A stretch of 64,000 bases of DNA, taken from contig JARGXX010000138.1 of assembly GCA_030374765.1 (NCBI GenBank), positions 1,116,001-1,180,000 of the forward strand. The letters are read 5' to 3'. The notes under the pieces are model-generated. The model saw nothing but the letters and a program-made list of their open reading frames with translations. It was not told the origin of the DNA and did no database searches. The stretch comes from Agarophyton chilense (taxonomy: Eukaryota; Rhodophyta; Florideophyceae; Gracilariales; Gracilariaceae). Shown here one piece after another: positions 34,111-42,400 of this stretch. The position numbers and the translations under genes are program-made. How positions within the stretch are numbered: position 1 is the first letter of the stretch; the number at the start of each line of letters is the position of its first letter.

Positions 34111-35091
34111 CCGCAATGTTTCAAATTGCACCTGAAAGTAGCCACTTAAAGTTTACAAGATCTGATCACGTCGGGGGGACCGTCATCACGCACCCTAGAG
34201 GCGCTCATCACCAGACCCGAACCATCATAAATCTTTCATCACCCATATAGTGGAAACGTAGAAAATCAATAAAAGACCCATCCCGACGACAAGCGAACAG
34301 CCTGACGGCCATCGATTTTCTCCTGTGAGTAACGGAGCACAAATCAGAGAGTGATGGGGTCCGTGGGCTGAAACGAGTGGCCGAGAGATTGGCTATTGCG
34401 TGACATTTAAATGTGCGGCGTGGAGTCAGAAAACAGCACAACCAGAAAGATGGTGCAAACATTGTGTATCGACGAACCACACTTCCGACTAACCAAAGGC
34501 ATCTATAGAACTGATTATGAGATCGTATCCCTGCAAAATGTCATAAAAGGAAGCAAATCTCTGAGAAGTCTGGAACAAGTTTCCGGTTGGAAGCCACCGA
34601 TGTCAGAACTTCCAACCTGAGAGCTTTCACGGTCTCTCTTTTAGTCCTACTATGAACAAATATAGCAACGTGCATTACACTTGTTGCTCTCCTCTCAACC
34701 GACCAACGTCGTTTCTCAGTATCTTTTTGAAACAACTACTTCGATTTACTTTCACCGGAACAGTGGAAAGTACAGAACGTCGGGAAAATCGTATGTGGTT
34801 TTCGCTTGAGATGGCCCTACCTAATGTACAGTTAGAGTTCTCCTCTGAATGTATTGAGGCAGAAACCTCCTTTGTATTGTCTTAGATCTGAATCTTAATC
34901 CCCATTCACTCGCTCAACGCCCTTTAGGTTTTTAGGAAGAAGCAATGAGCGAGTTGAATCTTTGGTCAATGTCTCCGTTATCCATTTCATTTTACTGCCG
35001 ATAGAAGCAAGCATACACAATAAATGCCCCCTTCTCTTCATTTGCGGCAGTCTCTGTATCAAAGAGACGTAGGAATACAACATTAAAGTTT
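34111..35091. other. No recognisable gene
   Basis: Frames of up to 90 codons on both strands have no motif. The right end abuts the target-site duplication of the intact Copia. Confidence 0.45.
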
Positions 35092-35096
35092 CCCGT

Positions 35097-35362
35097 TGAA
35101 AGAGTTATGGACACTCTACTGTTCAGTGTCGACCTTGTCGAAGAGGTAGAGCGTGCAAATTGCTGGAGTGTAGTCGTTGTACACTCGGTCTGAGTACCGT
35201 GGTTTACAATTCATAATCATGAAGGTCTAAATACACAAAGTCATAACATATAAACGGCCGTAATTAACAACGAACATATTCATCAAACTGAATCAAAGAT
35301 ACAAATTCAAATACCAAGCGGGCGCATCCAAAAGCAACCAACCAGAACCGAATAGTTCTATA
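35097..35362 (-). repeat. 3' LTR of the intact Copia
   Basis: On the coding strand it reads TATAGAACTATTC...CTCTTTCA, so the ends are TA...CA. It is identical to the 5' LTR except at one position. A TATA-like TTTATATG lies at 35247-35255. Confidence 0.95.
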
Positions 35363-35378
35363 CTCCTCCCTTTTCACC
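35363..35378 (-). other. Polypurine tract
   Basis: Coding strand GGTGAAAAGGGAGGAG immediately before the 3' LTR. It overlaps the polyprotein stop codon (TGA, 35374-35376) and primes plus-strand synthesis in this element class. Confidence 0.85.
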
Positions 35379-38300
35379 CAAAGTTTTTCTCAGAGTGTTT
35401 TGTCTCCGAGATCTTGTCAAAGTCGAAACAAAGTTTTCCAGTAAACAAAGTTAACTGAAGTGCATCAGTCAGCGCGCTGTCCTTCTTCGTCAGAGGATCA
35501 GCCAGATTAGAATGTCCAGGAACCCAAGAGATCTTATCCACAGCACCAGTCTGAAATTCGTAGCGAACACATGCAACATCACCGCGGATAGACTTGTCGA
35601 TGGAATTCTTTTGTGTGGATAGTGAAGTAAAGAGATCTTTGGAGTCAACAGCCAAACGCAACTTGATTTCCTTCCCAAGTAGCTCGGTGTAGGCGTTAGA
35701 AATAGTCTTACCTTCATCAATGCCCTCAGAAGCGGCGAGGATTTCCGCAGCTGGAACACTCTTAACAGGACGCTTCGATTTGTGGGACATCCACGAGATG
35801 GCATGGTAGATGGACTGATTCTTCATTTCACCAACCAACAAACCAGTGAGCACACCAAGTTGTCCGCATTCGTCCGTCCTGGAAGCATCAGAAAAAACCA
35901 ACACGCTCAGTTCGTGCTGTCTATTATCCGTCGGTATCGGATAAGAAATGGTTGTCCCAAGCTTCTTAAGCTTACGAACAATATTTATCTGTTCAACCAA
36001 ATGACAAACCTTAAGTTCCGGTGCTTTCTGCTGCAAGTAGCTTGCATAGAATGAGCAGAATGGTGAAGCTGCAGTCCCAATCCAACCAAGCGAGCTGTTG
36101 GTTGAGGCAAACACGGATTTCTCGATCTTGTTCAGAGATTGATCGAACTGCTTGCGACGTTGCCTAGTGAATGGATATTCTACGACTGCATCCAACTTGT
36201 CATCTGCATCCGTCTCAATTGTCATGTCACCATTTTGCACCGTGTTGATACCAAAGAACCGAAGCTTTCCTGGACCCTTCATGACATCGCCAAACTTGAA
36301 ACGCTTGTCGAACTCTTTCATGAAATGATTCACCCGATCTCCTTTTCCGGTAGCTTTCAGGTCATCAACAATTTTTGCCACAATTAACACCAATTTTCCG
36401 TTTTCTTTCTGAAAGAACAGCTGTGGCACATGCACTGATTGCGTGAGTCCAATGTCAAACATAACTTGATCAGACTGACTCTGCCATTTGGCATTTGCAT
36501 TGACGAGGCCATACGCAGCTGTGAGTAGTAACCAAAGATGAGTAGCCTTCATGTGACTTTCCTTCGGAGGGCGAACATATACATCCCTCTGAGCCTCCCC
36601 GGTCTGCAGGAATGCCGCTTTTACGTCAGCTCTATAGATGTTCCATTCGTATAGAGACGCAATTGACTCAAGGATACGTAGTCCTGTGGGCGGGCACGTT
36701 GTGCAATCTTTGCTCAAGGCATTCTTCAAGTCATCTTCATTACCATGTGGTGCTATGCGAGCTTTCAGCTTAAGCGAGCCATCATCATTGGTCTTAACCT
36801 TGTACAACGTGTGGCTGTTAATGATGTTGGCGTTAGGCGGGACTTGATTATGCGAAACAGGGCGCACAGTCTTGAGAAAAGTCTCCTCCTCCTTCTTGTA
36901 GGCGTTCACCAAGGGAAATTGGTCAAAACCCTGGGCATGATGTCTAAGGAACGGCTTGTTCCCAAAGTGATCAAGCATCGATGAGAGAACAGAAGTCTCA
37001 GTGCTTGTTACCTGTAGCTCAGGTTGCGTAGAACTAGAACTGGCCGCGAATGTCTCATTTTTGAACTTCCATACTTCGTTCGAAATATCCAAAGTTTCAG
37101 TGTCTCCGTCATCATAGTGAATGTTCAAACGTCCATCTTCCTCCTCAGAGTGAACAGTACCCGGATACAACTGATCTTCGAGAGGCCAGAACACTGAGAT
37201 GTTGTCACCGACAGATGGTTCAACGTTTGCAGACTCAGTGGAAAAATCATCATCAACAGGTTTGATGTCTTCAGACGACGACACTGGAGTATCAGAGCCA
37301 GTTGCAGCATGTCCGGTGAGGTCAAATGAACTCTCCTCATTCGACTCATCAATAGAGTCGATACCTTCTTGCACTAGTTGTGCAAAGCTCTCTTGAGGTA
37401 GGGCTTTACGGGTGTCCTCGAAAGCAACTGTAACTTGTTTGCCTTTGCGTCCAGGTACAGTCACTGAGCGAGCACTGCGGTCAACGGAGAGAATTGGCTT
37501 GGCAATAGACCATTTTCCTCTCTTCTCGTGGTCTTTCTTATGATATACTTCGACCATGTCGCTGACAGCGATAGGTGGTTCAGAGACCGCCTTCGAGCGC
37601 AAGATGAGCGCTAGCTTCCTGCGAGCGTGAAGTTGATCGCGAGCAGTGCGAACATCATCGGGTACAGTCGTATCAGTGGGCTTTGCCACAACGGGACATG
37701 TAAACCCTTTGGCCAGTTCGAATGCAGACATTGTGTCATTCCCGTACAAGTCATTCGAAATGGAGACAGACTTGTATGCTCCAAGCATAGGATCAAAGTC
37801 CTGTCCAGCAGCTTCTTTCAAGCGGAGAAAGACACTGCGTATGATATTGTGCTTAGACTCGATGGCATTCTTAGAGTGCCTGCCAGGAGGCACTGGCTGA
37901 ACTGGAATCCCAAGGTTGTCGATGTAGTCTTTAAACACACCGACTTGAAAGGCTTTGTCTGCCCGAATAGACTCAGGATACCAGAACTGGGAAACCCAAG
38001 CTGCTTCGAATCCAACAATAGCTTCTTTGAGGTTTGTCGATGACATCGCATGAACACATGAGTACCTCGTGATTAGATCCATTAGATGCATAAGCAATAT
38101 TTCATCCAAGTGCAAGTGGTCAACGCACAGAACCTCGTTGAAATTCTTGGATAGTGAGCTGATAGATACCTTGCGGCTCGGTTGCGGAACTGCTGTTGAA
38201 CGACAAGCAGAACAACGATTGACCATTTGTGTACCATAAGATGCAACCGTGTCATTCCAAAATCCGTTTCTTTCTAGAAGAAGCTTGTAGTCGGTAAGGC

Positions 38301-39903
38301 TAGCATGTCCGCACACATGCTTGTGTACCTTGTCAATGATTCTCTTTACCTCAGGCCATGGTTTCGAATTGACAGTTACAGCTGAAAGGCATGAAAGCAC
38401 AGAGCTCTTACTGCAGTTACCAGTAAAGCGATTGAGCTCGACGTAGCTCAAAAAATCACGGTTGACGAGAGAAATAGATTCCCTTGTACCATTTGCAAGA
38501 AAGACCAGAGCATTTATTCCAATGTGCTCAATGTTGGCCTTGCTGGTCACATTCCTTCCTATGACCCACTGAGATGAACCGTCTAATACCAAATGCTTGA
38601 TTTCGATCAGAGACCCTTGGTCTGATCTGGCTGTCAAAACAATGGAGCCTAAAATGCGGCGTGCTGGACTAGCATGATCTCCTGTCCCATACTGCCAATG
38701 GGTGTGTCCATTGAGCGTGTCGGGAATGGGCCCTAAGATGGGGTTTGTTGGCATTCCAAGATGTTCACCCAACAGGCCAAGTTCAACTGAGCCAATTCCA
38801 GCATATGGCGCTCCATCATCAAGAAGAGGTCCTAGTTCAACAGTTGGCATATTTGTAGTAGCAGAGGAACTGCAGAGACGGTTTGTGGTCACACTATAAT
38901 GTGGAGCGGCTGGAGATGTTGCCGTGCTAGACGTAACAGGCTTTAGAGTCGTTGCCATATTGAATCGAACCGTCTTTGTATGCGATTTGTCATCTGTGTC
39001 ACGTCTTGAGCTTTCGTGATACCTAGATCGCGAGGAACTCAAGCCATTGGCTCCTGATCTTTGGGTTCTGTCAAAAGACTTGCAATGTGAGGGAAGTGAT
39101 CCATCAGCATTGTGGTTGCGTTTCCAATGTCCGTACTTACCGCACAGATCACATGGATACTTCATTGTAGGAGATTGTCCCTTTTGATTGAACCGGTGTC
39201 GCTCATGACGAGTTGTACCACCAGAGCTGGCCGATAAGGTTCCATACTCTTGCGCTGGATGCGAAGTCTTGTCGCATTGCTTGATTACAGAGGCTACAGA
39301 CTGATACGTGATGGCACTTAAAAACTGTTCGTTAGAAGACTGTGAATTTAGGTTTTCGTCCGACGGTGCAGCAGCAGCCATGACAGACACACGCTGAGAG
39401 TCATCAATTGCAGAATTAGACAGTAGCATCAAAGCTGTAATACATTCCGGTAGTTTAGTTTTCGTGGAAATAGAGTTGAATCTTGCAACCTGTGCAGCAA
39501 AACGAGACTCAAAATTCTTCATGGTCTCGGTATTACCACGTCTTGTATTCCAGAGTTGGTTAAAGTCACGATACGCCTCACTCACCACAGAAAGAGCGTC
39601 TTTCTGATAAATTTTGCCAACTATAACATTGACGGCACCTTCAGTAACCAACTCAGCCTCTGAAATTCCGGAGCAGAGGTCTTTAGCACGCCCGTACAGC
39701 TGGGACTTAAGACAAATTGCTTGCAGAGTAGCTGGGATCTTGTGACTGTTTGAGGCGGGCAGTGCGTTGTGAAATGTCTGCCAAAGATTGACAGCATCAC
39801 GATATTCTTCTTGATCACCTTTGCCATCTGTCCATGGCGGGGACTTGGCATCCCAGGAGAACTTAGGCCTGGAAGGCAAATTGGAATTGGGCGCTGGGCC
39901 CAT
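35374..39903 (-). CDS. Copia gag-PR-INT-Tudor-RT-RNase H polyprotein (1509 aa)
   Basis: One frame encodes everything needed for retrotransposition. The first in-frame ATG is MGPAPNSN at 39903, inside the primer-binding site; a longer reading would start at a GTG in the LTR. Gag covers about 1-350, with a zinc-knuckle-like CDLCGKYGHWKRNH (251-264). Protease has LLDDGAPYAGIG (Asp362 or Asp363). Integrase has a His/His and Cys564-x2-Cys567 zinc site, core residues Asp595, Asp649 and Glu682, and an SH3-like tail (about 781-835). The Tudor-like domain is at 898-947. RT has RADVKAAF (Asp1093) and KIVDDLKA (Asp1180-Asp1181). RNase H has Asp1339, Glu1387 and Asp1420, ending in HSNLADPLTKKD. No catalytic residue of INT, RT or RNase H appears lost. 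The domain order INT before RT defines Copia. Confidence 0.95.
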   Translation of the reverse strand: MGPAPNSNLPSRPKFSWDAKSPPWTDGKGDQEEYRDAVNLWQTFHNALPASNSHKIPATLQAICLKSQLYGRAKDLCSGISEAELVTEGAVNVIVGKIYQKDALSVVSEAYRDFNQLWNTRRGNTETMKNFESRFAAQVARFNSISTKTKLPECITALMLLSNSAIDDSQRVSVMAAAAPSDENLNSQSSNEQFLSAITYQSVASVIKQCDKTSHPAQEYGTLSASSGGTTRHERHRFNQKGQSPTMKYPCDLCGKYGHWKRNHNADGSLPSHCKSFDRTQRSGANGLSSSRSRYHESSRRDTDDKSHTKTVRFNMATTLKPVTSSTATSPAAPHYSVTTNRLCSSSATTNMPTVELGPLLDDGAPYAGIGSVELGLLGEHLGMPTNPILGPIPDTLNGHTHWQYGTGDHASPARRILGSIVLTARSDQGSLIEIKHLVLDGSSQWVIGRNVTSKANIEHIGINALVFLANGTRESISLVNRDFLSYVELNRFTGNCSKSSVLSCLSAVTVNSKPWPEVKRIIDKVHKHVCGHASLTDYKLLLERNGFWNDTVASYGTQMVNRCSACRSTAVPQPSRKVSISSLSKNFNEVLCVDHLHLDEILLMHLMDLITRYSCVHAMSSTNLKEAIVGFEAAWVSQFWYPESIRADKAFQVGVFKDYIDNLGIPVQPVPPGRHSKNAIESKHNIIRSVFLRLKEAAGQDFDPMLGAYKSVSISNDLYGNDTMSAFELAKGFTCPVVAKPTDTTVPDDVRTARDQLHARRKLALILRSKAVSEPPIAVSDMVEVYHKKDHEKRGKWSIAKPILSVDRSARSVTVPGRKGKQVTVAFEDTRKALPQESFAQLVQEGIDSIDESNEESSFDLTGHAATGSDTPVSSSEDIKPVDDDFSTESANVEPSVGDNISVFWPLEDQLYPGTVHSEEEDGRLNIHYDDGDTETLDISNEVWKFKNETFAASSSSTQPELQVTSTETSVLSSMLDHFGNKPFLRHHAQGFDQFPLVNAYKKEEETFLKTVRPVSHNQVPPNANIINSHTLYKVKTNDDGSLKLKARIAPHGNEDDLKNALSKDCTTCPPTGLRILESIASLYEWNIYRADVKAAFLQTGEAQRDVYVRPPKESHMKATHLWLLLTAAYGLVNANAKWQSQSDQVMFDIGLTQSVHVPQLFFQKENGKLVLIVAKIVDDLKATGKGDRVNHFMKEFDKRFKFGDVMKGPGKLRFFGINTVQNGDMTIETDADDKLDAVVEYPFTRQRRKQFDQSLNKIEKSVFASTNSSLGWIGTAASPFCSFYASYLQQKAPELKVCHLVEQINIVRKLKKLGTTISYPIPTDNRQHELSVLVFSDASRTDECGQLGVLTGLLVGEMKNQSIYHAISWMSHKSKRPVKSVPAAEILAASEGIDEGKTISNAYTELLGKEIKLRLAVDSKDLFTSLSTQKNSIDKSIRGDVACVRYEFQTGAVDKISWVPGHSNLADPLTKKDSALTDALQLTLFTGKLCFDFDKISETKHSEKNFG
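37063..37212 (-). other. Tudor-like domain coding segment
   Basis: Residues 898-947 of the polyprotein contain VGDNISVFWPL, LYPGTVHSEE, LNIHYDDGDTETLD and NEVWKF. This is the V-G-x-x-V-x-V-x-W...Y-x-G-x-V...Y-x-D-G-D-x-E pattern of Tudor/Agenet-like five-stranded barrels. Aromatics Trp906, Tyr913 and Tyr930 and the Asp cluster 931-934 sit where a methyl-lysine or methyl-arginine cage would form. The same residues are kept in the decayed relative at 2813-2962. Confidence 0.7.
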
Positions 39904-39906
39904 AAC
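39891..39906 (-). other. Primer-binding site, half-tRNA initiator-Met type
   Basis: Coding strand GTTATGGGCCCAGCGC begins at the base after the 5' LTR. Its complement GCGCTGGGCCCATAAC matches the anticodon arm of eukaryotic initiator tRNA-Met (…GCUGGGCCCAUAACCC…) rather than the usual 3' CCA end. This is the arrangement known for Drosophila copia and yeast Ty5. The ATG inside the site is the polyprotein start codon. Confidence 0.85.
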
Positions 39907-40172
39907 TGAAAGAGTTATGGACACTCTACTGTTCAGTGTCGACCTTGTCGAAGAGGTAGAGCGTGCAAATTGCTAGAGTGTAGTCGTTGTACACTCGGTC
40001 TGAGTACCGTGGTTTACAATTCATAATCATGAAGGTCTAAATACACAAAGTCATAACATATAAACGGCCGTAATTAACAACGAACATATTCATCAAACTG
40101 AATCAAAGATACAAATTCAAATACCAAGCGGGCGCATCCAAAAGCAACCAACCAGAACCGAATAGTTCTATA
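39907..40172 (-). repeat. 5' LTR of the intact Copia
   Basis: 265 of 266 bases match the 3' LTR. TATA-like TTTATATG (40057-40065, coding strand) probably drives transcription. Confidence 0.95.
40057..40065 (-). promoter_or_regulatory. Probable LTR TATA box
   Basis: Coding-strand CCGTTTATATGTTATG in the 5' LTR is the only TATA-like motif. It lies about 155 bp before the primer-binding site, leaving room for an R-U5 leader. Confidence 0.45.
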
Positions 40173-40179
40173 CCCGTGC

Positions 40180-41030
40180 CAGGATAGAACCTGAATTCTC
40201 TTGAGCAAAACACTCTGAGAGACAGACGAAGTGATACAGGACACCAGCCAGAGATCAAATCGTAATTACAATTCGCCTCCGGGATGAATAGTGAACAAAC
40301 CAGTCAATGCCAAAAAGGAATCACTCTGATATCCATACCTACCAGGCATTATCAACCAGACGTCTCTCGACATCCCAAAGCATAATTAGATCTCACGTTC
40401 TCTTTATATTAAAATACCATGGGAAATGTGGGAATGTAACGCTTCGATGTTAATTGGTCTCAAATGGGAATAAAGATGCAGAGAAATAAGAAATTCGATC
40501 CGATTCTGGAAGAACACAGTTCAACAGCATCTGCTTATTTCTCTCCCCTGCATACCGGTTCTACTTCACCCTTGGAAGAAAGATATAACCTGAGTATGTT
40601 TCCAGTTAGAGGATATCGACCGGGACGTATGAATGCGCCCATCAAGAAGACGGAAGTTTTATGTAGAAAAATTATGAGAACTATTGAAAGCTGCATATGG
40701 ACTTGTTACATTTGACGGTCTCTGGCAGCTGTGCATTGGAAAACGGATTAAAAAGTACGTATTCTCTACTTTTCCGGGATGCCCTAGCTGTTTAATATTC
40801 TTCAAGGGACAGAAACTAACACGCTCATTCATAAAAAGCTAGTCGACGACCTGCTCTTGCCTGCTCAAGAAAGTTGATGGAGAAATTGTCTACTGAACTC
40901 AGCAGCCGTGTAATGATTGGCAGACCGCTATTTTTGAAGGACATAGTATTCTACCTCCTCTAGATCAAAAAGCGCCCGGGCAACTTTGTATAGATATCGA
41001 TGTCTGAGTTCCTGGAAAATCTGCAACATA
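40180..41030 (+). pseudogene. Degenerate Copia RT fragment
   Basis: In the plus strand, one frame gives LKAAYGLVTFDGLWQL, then CLIFFKGQKL and KKLVDDLLLPAQES. These align with the AAYGLVNANAKW...LFFQKENGK...KIVDDLKATG segment of the Tudor-type RT. Stops and shifts abound. No LTR of its own is seen. Confidence 0.6.
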
Positions 41031-41036
41031 TTTTGT

Positions 41037-41295
41037 TGTAGAAACCTCTAGAAGGTTCCAGAATGCAGCTGGAAACTGCTTTATGTAATAGAAGTATGTA
41101 AAAGAGTCTAGAAGCTTCTATAGAACTTCATGTAGAAAAGGCAAGAACTATCCTACAACAAAATGATATGGGTCTAGAACAATTTAAAAGGGCTTTAAAG
41201 CAATATAAAAGAACAGAAGAACGTAGAAAGTCAAAAAAAATGAACTCAAGTCAACACTTCACAGAATTATCCGCGTTAGAGTGTACTCCATTCCA
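41037..41295 (+). repeat. 5' LTR (heat-shock Copia)
   Basis: TG start, TATA box TATAAAA at 41205-41211, and a primer site beginning about five bases after TTCCA. It carries the heat-shock element listed separately. Confidence 0.85.
41040..41064 (+). promoter_or_regulatory. Heat-shock element in 5' LTR
   Basis: The sequence AGAAGGTTCCAGAAT (41050-41064) is a perfect three-unit nGAAnnTTCnnGAAn site. A further in-phase GAA lies ten bases upstream (41041), with a near-match CTC between. Heat-shock factors bind such alternating pentamers. The TATA box lies about 140 bp downstream. GAAGCTTC at 41111-41118 adds a second dimeric site. Confidence 0.7.
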
Positions 41296-41300
41296 CCATT

Positions 41301-41314
41301 GGTTATGGGCCCAG
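41301..41314 (+). other. Primer-binding site, half-tRNA initiator-Met type
   Basis: GGTTATGGGCCCAG is a perfect complement of the initiator tRNA-Met anticodon stem-loop. Its ATG opens a 64-codon frame (41305-41499) that is not recognisable gag. Confidence 0.85.
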
Positions 41315-41639
41315 ACTACGAACAAGACTATTCTACCTACCATTTGAAAAAGTATAGTAAAACGCGAAGAGAGGTCCCTACCAGGAAAAGAAACACTAAC
41401 TGGAACCAAATATACAATTGCTCAAAACCGTCAAAAATCGAACAGTGCAGTACAGAATTGTCAGAATTCAAGTGGCAAAAACCGAAAATCGTACTGTAGA
41501 GGGCAAAATCCGTGGCGGATTGATTAAAATCTGTTCTTCGGAAAACACGAATGAAAAGGGAACTGAAAATCGCCACCTGCAAGTATTACAGAAAGTATGG
41601 AACAAGCACAAAAATCAAAAAAATGGATATGGAGGAGAA

Positions 41640-42400
41640 AAATACGTTTAAATTTGAGACACTGAACAGAGACAACTTCCATTCATGAAAATTCCAAATG
41701 TTGAATTTTTTGGAGAAGAAGAATTATTGGAAGTCAGTCACGCAAACAGAAGACAACGCTACGGCAAATGAAAAGGTTTTGATAGATATAAGCTTTTCAG
41801 CAGACAACAATCAAATTAATTATGTCGAATCGGCTAAAACCGGAACAGAAGCATGGAACGCATTGTCAGAAGTTTATGAAAAAAGAGAAATGCCAAACAA
41901 AATGGACTTCGAACAACAATTTATTTCAAAGAAACTGAAAGAAGGAGATTCCGCATAAGAACATATTGAACAACTAAAACGTTAAAAAACCAGATTACAT
42001 CATCTGGGTGGTTAAAAATTAAAAGAAGAATATATTATGCGACTATTACGAAGTGTACCAAAATTATATGAAGGTTTTGTTGTAACACTAGAAAAAATGC
42101 CAGAAAAATTACCAATCGGAGGAACTTCACGCCGGAATCTTACGAGAAAAGTCTAGAAAAAAGTCTACATCAGAAAAACAACAAAACGGAATTTTTTTTA
42201 AAGGGAAACATGAAAAGAGAAATATCGAATTCCCTTTCAACTTTCACTACTGTTAGAAAAAGAAACATAGAATTCGGGATTGTCGCACAAAAAGGAGAGA
42301 TAAGAAAATTGGTACATACAAAAATAGAAACCAGACTGGATGTTCAGAAAACGAATCAAATTATACAGGGAAACAGGCTGGAAATTTTTTAATGGCTCAA
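41640..42400 (+). pseudogene. Copia gag remnant
   Basis: Segments FLEKKNYWKSVTQTEDNAT, GTEAWNALSEVYEKR and KMDFEQQFISKKLKEGDSA are typical of Copia gag (UBN2-like). A continuing piece, IMRLLRSVPKLYEGFVVTLE, follows in another frame. In-frame stops occur at about 41956 and 41983. Confidence 0.7.

Larger units (their letters stand above)
35092..40177 (-). mobile_element. Intact Tudor-type Copia element with 5-bp TSD CCCGT
   Basis: Two 266-bp LTRs (35097-35362 and 39907-40172) differ at one base (G at 35165, A at 39975). They enclose a single uninterrupted polyprotein. CCCGT flanks the element on both sides (35092-35096, 40173-40177). A primer-binding site directly follows the 5' LTR, and a polypurine tract (GGTGAAAAGGGAGGAG on the coding strand) directly precedes the 3' LTR. 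Every hallmark of a recently inserted, potentially mobile element is present. The coding strand is minus. Confidence 0.95.

Noticed and set aside
39904-39924. GTG start within the LTR for the 1509-aa polyprotein
   Set aside because: It is not an ATG, it lies in the LTR end, and an ATG with the conserved gag N-terminus follows 21 bases later.
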